This document shows, piece by piece, positions 59,187-64,000 of a stretch of DNA of 64,000 nt (positions within the stretch are counted from its first letter, which is position 1; the number at the start of each line of letters is the position of its first letter). The position numbers were made by a program, and so were the translations under genes. The stretch comes from Lagopus muta (lineage: Eukaryota > Chordata > Aves > Galliformes > Phasianidae): assembly GCF_023343835.1 (NCBI RefSeq), contig NC_064437.1, positions 4,664,001 through 4,728,000 on the forward strand, in the 5' to 3' direction. The notes under the pieces are model-generated. The model was given only the letters and a program-made list of their open reading frames with translations. It was not told where the DNA came from and made no database searches.

Positions 59187-59993
59187 TCATTCTGAGGTGC
59201 TGTAGCTATACTGGGGGCTCCAGCCTGGCTGCCCCAAGCCCTGCAGTCCTCACTGCAGGTTTCCTCAACCTCTCAGAGCCACGCATGCTGGCAAAGCAAG
59301 TGCAGTTTCACTGAGCACAGCCCACACTTGACTCCCACCAGTGATGCAGTGCCCCCTTCCTGGCACACAAATTACCACGTGAAGCATGACCCGGTTCTGC
59401 CCCAGCACTGTAAGGGTGCAAAGGATGGTGTCCCCACACGGCACCTCCAAGGGGTTGTACTGAACACATAGAGATTTGTTAGATACTAAAGTTTATCTCA
59501 CAAGCCAGGGACATGGCCAAAATCAGTGCCTGACCAGCCCCAGCATCACAGGCTGTGACCCAAAAAGCAGTTGAAGCAGCATAAAAGAAGCAGCAGTTTT
59601 TAAAGCTTCACCTCGGGGCTGTTCTGCTGTCTGACACACATTCAGATCTGCAGACACGCAGAGCTGGCGGCTGTTTCCCAGCTGCTCTGTGATGGTGGCA
59701 GCCTATGCCACCTCTTCTCCCTGGAGGAGCAATCCCAAGGAGCACAGGAGGTTCTAGGATGAGCCCTGCAATTACCATTTTATTGGACATAAAAACATCA
59801 CCCTGGAGTTGTAAATTACAGAAGCTTCACAGGAAGGAATGGAAGCACTCAGGAAGTTCAGCCAGACAGATGTGCAAGGCAGCACTACTCACAGACCCTC
59901 CCAGCTGTGTAAGATCATGGCCAGGGTCAGCCAGGATGTAGCCAGTGTGACAGGGCGAGGGCTGAAACCTCATTTTGATCCCTCTCAGCACAG
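59187..59993 (-). CDS. unrecognised exon set (candidate gene or remnant)
   Basis: Three minus-strand segments have splice-like borders and compatible phases: 59893-59993 (acceptor after a TTTTATCTTTTCCAG tract, donor TCT/GTGAGT; includes RFQPSPCHTGYILADPGHD), 59376-59459 (donor GTG/GTAATT; includes YNPLEVPCGDTILCTLTV and NRVMLHV), and 59187-59240, which ends in SPQYSYSTSE and a stop. Joined, they give about 78 codons with no stop. The first begins with two bases of a split codon, so at least one 5' exon is missing; a weak candidate is within 60140-60390. I do not recognise the protein, and no poly(A) signal is seen nearby. It lies between LEXM and PARS2. It could be a lineage-specific gene, a diverged part of a neighbour, or chance. 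Confidence 0.3.
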
Positions 59994-59999
59994 CTGGAA

Positions 60000-61090
60000 A
60001 AGATAAAAGAGTGCAGACAGCCTCCCAGGCACCGAGCCTCCAAGCTTAGCTCCTCATCCAGCACTGTCTGTTGGTTTAATGAGAGATATCAGCTTTCCCT
60101 GCAGATCTTGTCTCTCGTATAGCCTCAAACCCTCCCACTTAAAACACTGCCCTGCAAATCAATCCAAGATGTTTTGCCTCTTTGATCCGCTCAGCAGGCA
60201 GTAAGTCATTGACAGAAACACATTTTGCTTCAGCAGCTCCAGCAGGCGATGGAAACAGGGCAGGACCATTTTCTTGCCCTGCAGCAGGACCTGCACACCA
60301 CCAGCACAGGGCATCCTGCAGGACCTGCAGCTCAACTGCTGTGTATCCCAGACTGTGTGTGCACTGATACTGGATTGCAGCGGGGAGCACACCGAGGGAA
60401 ACATCACCAAGATAAGAGTGCAGGTGCTCTGGGAGGGAAGCACCATCCTGGAGCCAGAAACCTGCAGCCAGACTCTGGCTCAGAGCTGCCGAGCAGCTTC
60501 CCTGGGTCTCTCCGGGCAGTGCTTGCAGTTCATGCTTTTAGCGGCTGCAGTGCTCCTGACTCAGAAACATCAACAGTGAGCCCTTTAATCTGTTTATCTT
60601 TCCCATTTCCTCATATAAATCGCAGTGCACATTAGTGCATGTTCCTCATCACAGAAGAATTATGAAGATTTCCCCAAATCTCGTTTTTAAATAAAAAGAA
60701 AAGCTTATTCTTACTTCTTTATATTTAAAAAGGGATAACTTAAGCCCCCATAAAACCAGGCTCAGCAAAGTGACATCTCCCCTGGCGGAGTGCTCTTTGC
60801 AGACGGTGCATCCTCCAGCTCCAGCTCCGGCCTCCAGCTCCCATGGTCTTGCAGAGCGTGAGCTGAGGTCGGACAGAGACCAGATCCTGACAGAAGAGGC
60901 CCACAGCAGCGTGAAGGGGCTTCTCCGTGCCCGAGTACAAACGCAGGCGCAGTGCAGGCGGGCTTCTCGCTTGACGGCGGCTGCCCACAGACAGCCATCG
61001 GCCCCCAGCCCTGCAGCAGGACCCCAACCGCACAGCCTGCGGCGCGGCCTCCGCACAGCAGGCGGCGCTGATGAGCAGCCATAGAGTCAG
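60000..61090. other. region upstream of PARS2, mostly unassigned
   Basis: Contains open frames on both strands (plus 60274-60579, minus 60140-60446) with no recognised similarity. No TTC22 sequence was identified here. The part after 60900 is GC-rich and grades into the PARS2 promoter. Confidence 0.45.
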
Positions 61091-61130
61091 CGGCACGTTC
61101 TGCTTCCGGGAAGGAAGACGGTGCGGTGTA

Positions 61131-61138
61131 TCACGTGA
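61131..61138 (+). promoter_or_regulatory. PARS2: PARS2 promoter E-box (TCACGTGA)
   Basis: A palindromic TCACGTGA (USF/TFE3-type E-box) lies in the CpG-rich region 61090-61300, with a CTTCCGGGAAG (ETS-like palindrome) about 25 bp upstream. This is the only promoter-like sequence before the PARS2 5' exon. Confidence 0.5.
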
Positions 61139-61298
61139 CTTGGGCGGTGCGGACGGTGCGGGCTCTGCCGGCGCGCGCGGCTGGGCCGCGGGGTGCGCGC
61201 GTGCACGTGCAGAGCGCGTGTCCGCGCGCGCTCACGCGGTGCCTGTGTTCACGTGGGGGGCAGTACCTGCAGGCAGGTGCTGCCCAGCCTGGGGGCTG

Positions 61299-61437
61299 GT
61301 AAGAATCGGTGCTGGGGCTGCAGTGCCACCCAGCACGGAGCAGCACGTGGCAGCGGTGCACCCTTTTTGTCGCTACCAGCGCTCTGAGCTGCAGCACCTT
61401 GCGTGTAACTCCTTGTTTTGCTGCTTCCTCCCTACAG
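61299..61437 (+). other. PARS2: PARS2 5' UTR intron
   Basis: Donor CTG/GTAAGA at 61299 and acceptor CCCTACAG ending at 61437 define a 139-bp intron. The coding exon then starts five bases before the ATG. The frame happens to be open through the intron, so an ATG at 61071 would give a longer product if it were retained; a noncoding first exon is the simpler reading. Confidence 0.65.
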
Positions 61438-61442
61438 GCGGG

Positions 61443-62855
61443 ATGCTGGGCTTGCTGCGGATGGGGCTCCCTGTGCTCAGAGCAGCAGCAGGACCGCAAC
61501 TGCAGGCCCGCAGCTCCCAGCACGACGCTTCAGCTCATGTCCGCCTATTGCTCTCACAGCTCTTCCAGCCTCTGAACCTGCAGGTGGGTGGTGTGGCAGG
61601 ATGCGAGGGCCAGGCGGCAGAGCTGAGCTGCCGCAGCCACCGGCTGATGCTGCAGGGTGGCCTCATCCACCCCGCCAGCCCCGGCTGCTACCACCTCCTG
61701 CCACCTGCCGTGCGTTCCATGGAGAAGCTGATCCGCCTGATCGACGGCGCCATGCGGAACATCGGCGGGCAGAAGGTGAACATGCCCAGCCTGAGCTCTG
61801 CTGAGCTGTGGCGGGCCAGCGGGCGCTGGGAGCAGATGGGGCCAGAGCTGTTCCGCTTGGCTGACCGGCACGGCAAGGAGTACTGCCTGGGCCCCACGCA
61901 TGAAGAGGCTGTCACTGAACTGGTGGCCGCACATAGCAATCTGTCCTACAGGCAGCTCCCACTGCGCCTCTACCAAGTGACCAGAAAGTTCCGGGATGAG
62001 CCCAAGCCCCGCCTTGGCTTGCTGCGTAGCAGGGAGTTCTACATGAAGGACATGTACACCTTTGATGCCTCAGAGGAGGCAGCACGTCACACCTATGAGC
62101 TGGTGTGCAGAGCCTACTGCAGCCTTTTCAAGCGCCTGGGCCTGCGCTGCGTCCAAGTGCGGGCAGCCACTGGCACCATTGGTGGCACTGCATCCCATGA
62201 GTTCCAGCTGCCGGCTGACATCGGCGAGGACAGGTTGGTGCTGTGCCCTGCTGGGCATTTCGCAGCTAACGTGGAGATGATGGATGAAGAGCAAACAGCG
62301 TGCCCTACATGTGGAGAAAAACTCATCCAGAGCAGAGGGATCGAAGTGGGGCACACATTTTATCTGGGCACCAAGTATTCCTCTGTCCACAACGCCATCT
62401 TCTACACCCCTGAGAACAAGCTCCAGCTAGCAGAAATGGGCTGCTATGGTCTGGGTGTCACTCGCATCCTGGCAGCATCCATTGAGGTGCTGTCTACAGA
62501 GGACAGCATCCGCTGGCCGAGCCTCATTGCACCCTACCAGGCGTGCTTCATCCCCCCCAAGAAAGGCAGCAAGGAGGAGCAGGGAGCTGTGGTGCTGGAG
62601 CAGCTCTATGATGATGTGGCTGAAGCTCTGCCTGGCCTGGTGGGCGATGTGGTGCTGGATGATAGGACGCAGATGACAATTGGCAAAAGGCTGAAAGATG
62701 CCAACAAGCTGGGGTACCCTTATGTGGTGATAGCCGGGAAGAGAGCTTGCGAGGACCCCCCGGTCTTTGAGGTTTGGGATCAGAGCTCTGGCACGGTTTT
62801 GTACCTCACCAAGGAAGGTGTCATAGAGTTACTGAGTAAAGTGCAACTCCCTTGA
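61443..62855 (+). CDS. PARS2: PARS2, mitochondrial prolyl-tRNA synthetase
   Basis: Class II aminoacyl-tRNA synthetase that charges mitochondrial tRNA-Pro. Single coding exon of 470 aa (human 475). The N-terminus MLGLLRMGLPVLRAAAG is rich in Arg and Leu with no acidic residue, as in a mitochondrial targeting peptide. Class II motif 2 is in the RKFRDEPKPRLGLLRSREF region with FYMKDMYTFD after it; GPTHEE is the prolyl/threonyl-type signature; motif 3 is GLGVTRILAA. The C-terminal third (from about IRWPSLIAPYQ) is the anticodon-binding domain. The ATG is chosen by family length and targeting peptide. It is followed 398 bp later by the TTC4 start; no AATAAA is visible in between. Confidence 0.97.
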   Translation: MLGLLRMGLPVLRAAAGPQLQARSSQHDASAHVRLLLSQLFQPLNLQVGGVAGCEGQAAELSCRSHRLMLQGGLIHPASPGCYHLLPPAVRSMEKLIRLIDGAMRNIGGQKVNMPSLSSAELWRASGRWEQMGPELFRLADRHGKEYCLGPTHEEAVTELVAAHSNLSYRQLPLRLYQVTRKFRDEPKPRLGLLRSREFYMKDMYTFDASEEAARHTYELVCRAYCSLFKRLGLRCVQVRAATGTIGGTASHEFQLPADIGEDRLVLCPAGHFAANVEMMDEEQTACPTCGEKLIQSRGIEVGHTFYLGTKYSSVHNAIFYTPENKLQLAEMGCYGLGVTRILAASIEVLSTEDSIRWPSLIAPYQACFIPPKKGSKEEQGAVVLEQLYDDVAEALPGLVGDVVLDDRTQMTIGKRLKDANKLGYPYVVIAGKRACEDPPVFEVWDQSSGTVLYLTKEGVIELLSKVQLP

Positions 62856-63158
62856 AATCCCCGCCTCCAAATCTTTGCAGCGCGGAGTGGGCCTGAACAG
62901 CGCGGTTCGTTGTTAAGGAGCTGCTTAACAGCAGTGCTGCGGGGCGAGGACGCGCCGGGTCAGCCCACGTTCCCTGTGGGGCTGTCCTCGTGGTTCATCA
63001 TAGAGCAGTTAACGTTGGAACAGATAGCAGGTCCGCAGCCCACCAACCTCGTTCCTCTGCGGCAACCCCGCGATTTTGAACACCTGTAGGACGAGGGCAA
63101 CCATTTGCAGCCCCATCCCTATTGCCGCACGCACGGGCGCCCCGCTCCCCACAGCGGG

Positions 63159-63226
63159 CAAAATGGCGGCGCGGAGCCGGAAGGGGGTGGGGCGTGGGCC
63201 GGAAGGGGGCGACACGAGGCCGGAAG
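63159..63226 (+). promoter_or_regulatory. TTC4: TTC4 promoter: YY1 motif and three ETS motifs
   Basis: CAAAATGGCGGC (YY1 consensus) at 63159-63170 is followed by CCGGAAG (ETS/GABPA) at 63177-63183, 63199-63205 and 63220-63226, spaced 22 and 21 bp, about two helical turns. The ATG is 28 bp downstream. This is a TATA-less housekeeping promoter in a CpG island. Confidence 0.7.
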
Positions 63227-63253
63227 TGGCGGGGCGGACGGGCTGGTAGCAGC

Positions 63254-63981
63254 ATGGCGGATGCCGGGGAGAGAGGCGATGCGGTGCCGCGGTACCGGAA
63301 CGGCTTCCATCCCGACACGTGGGAGCAGGTGAGGCGACGACGGGGCCGGGCGGGCGTTACGGCTGGCGGTGCGGGCTGACGCGGTGTGCCCGCAGGAGCT
63401 GGAGGCCATCCCTATGTTTATGAAGAGCTGCCCTGCCGAGATCGACGCGTCGCGGCAGCCCGCCCTGGCCTGCCTGCAGTCCCTGCTGTTCGACGAGGAG
63501 AAGGAGCCCGCAGGTGGGCGGCGGGGCGGCGGGTGCACCCACAACCCTGAGGGTGGGTTTTACCGGAGCCGCGCAGCCCACCTCACGCCGCGCCTCCCCG
63601 CCCCGCAGAGCTAGCCGCCATGTACAAGAACGAAGGGAACGCGTACTTCGGGGAGAAGGACTACGGCAGGGCCGTGCGGGCCTACAGCGAGGGGCTGCGG
63701 CAGCGCTTCGGAGACGTGGAACTACGAGCCGTGCTGCTGTCCAACAGGGCGGCCGCGCACTGCCGCCTGGGTGAGCCCCCGCCCGCTGTCCCTCCTTTGC
63801 CGAACGGGCCGGTGATGTAGTTCTCGTGTTTTGCCGCCTGTGGGACCCAGTTGTACCTGAAATGTGCAATCCAGGCTTCTGAGCTGCTTTCCTTTGCCCG
63901 CAGGTAACTACCGCTCTGCTCTCACTGATGCAACCCAAGCAAGGAAGCTGAAGCCTGACCACCTCAAAGCCATTGTGAGGG
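63254..63981 (+). CDS. TTC4: TTC4, tetratricopeptide repeat protein 4 (5' part)
   Basis: HSP90/HSP70 co-chaperone. Four exons in the window: 63254-63328, 63396-63513, 63609-63770 and 63904-63981, all GT-AG and in frame; the gene continues beyond the window. The sequence follows human TTC4: NGFHPDTWEQ (human GGFHEDQWEK), PAEIDASRQPALACLQSLLF, then the first TPR with YKNEGNAYFGEKDYGRAV, the second with NRAAAHCRLGNYRSALTDAT, then ARKLKPDHLKAIVR. The N-terminus before FHPD is shorter than in human. Confidence 0.95.
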
Positions 63982-64000
63982 GTAAGAGCAGTGCACAATG

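Noticed and set aside
61071-61442. Upstream ATG giving a 594-aa PARS2
   Set aside because: It reads through a good GT-AG intron and lies in the promoter CpG island; the 470-aa form matches the family and starts with a targeting peptide.
1-64000. CRISPR arrays, operons, phage or other prokaryotic systems
   Set aside because: Spliced vertebrate genes throughout; the tandem repeats seen lack direct-repeat/spacer structure.

Overview
The window is vertebrate nuclear DNA and reads as a bird, most likely a galliform. The reasons are intron-rich genes with short GC-rich CpG-island promoters, several CR1 LINE fragments (the dominant avian retroposon), no Alu/L1-type repeats, and protein sequences close to but distinct from their human orthologues. 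The gene order matches human 1p32: USP24, PCSK9, BSND, TMEM61, DHCR24, LEXM/CIMAP2, PARS2, TTC4. TTC22, which lies between LEXM and PARS2 in human, was not found at that position.

Layout. 1-24.9 kb: the 3' half of USP24 on the plus strand (36 exons, 1,408 codons plus stop, including the whole USP catalytic domain) with a CR1 inserted directly against one splice donor. 26.3-30.4 kb: PCSK9 on the minus strand, tail-to-tail with USP24, all 12 coding exons open and in phase, with a compact Sp1-HNF1-SRE promoter. 31.1 kb: a tRNA-Gly(CCC) gene on the minus strand. 32.0-33.6 kb: BSND (barttin), minus. 34.8-39.6 kb: TMEM61, minus, with a probable noncoding first exon in a CpG island. 39.6-44.9 kb: intergenic, with minisatellites and a CR1 tail. 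45.2-53.5 kb: DHCR24, plus, nine exons, 516 aa. 53.5-56.2 kb: intergenic, with AT-rich conserved-element-like stretches. 56.3-58.8 kb: LEXM/CIMAP2, minus, its N-terminal exons not found. 59.2-60.6 kb: exon-like open segments that I do not recognise. 61.1-62.9 kb: PARS2, plus. 63.2 kb to the end: TTC4, plus, first four exons.

Functional themes. PCSK9 (degrades the LDL receptor) and DHCR24 (last step of cholesterol synthesis) are both sterol-related; PCSK9 shows sterol-type promoter elements and DHCR24 has a cluster of CCAAT boxes. BSND and TMEM61 are adjacent, co-oriented two-pass membrane proteins with similar architecture and look like tandem paralogues. USP24, PARS2 and TTC4 are housekeeping genes.

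No wholly new biological system is evident. The best leads are the conserved PCSK9 promoter module, a PCSK9 that lacks the acidic prodomain tract, a phase-compatible unassigned minus-strand exon set at 59.2-60.0 kb where TTC22 would be expected, the 10-copy GCGGT tract next to the DHCR24 start codon, and the CR1 abutting a USP24 splice site. All gene names rest on remembered protein similarity; no search was run.
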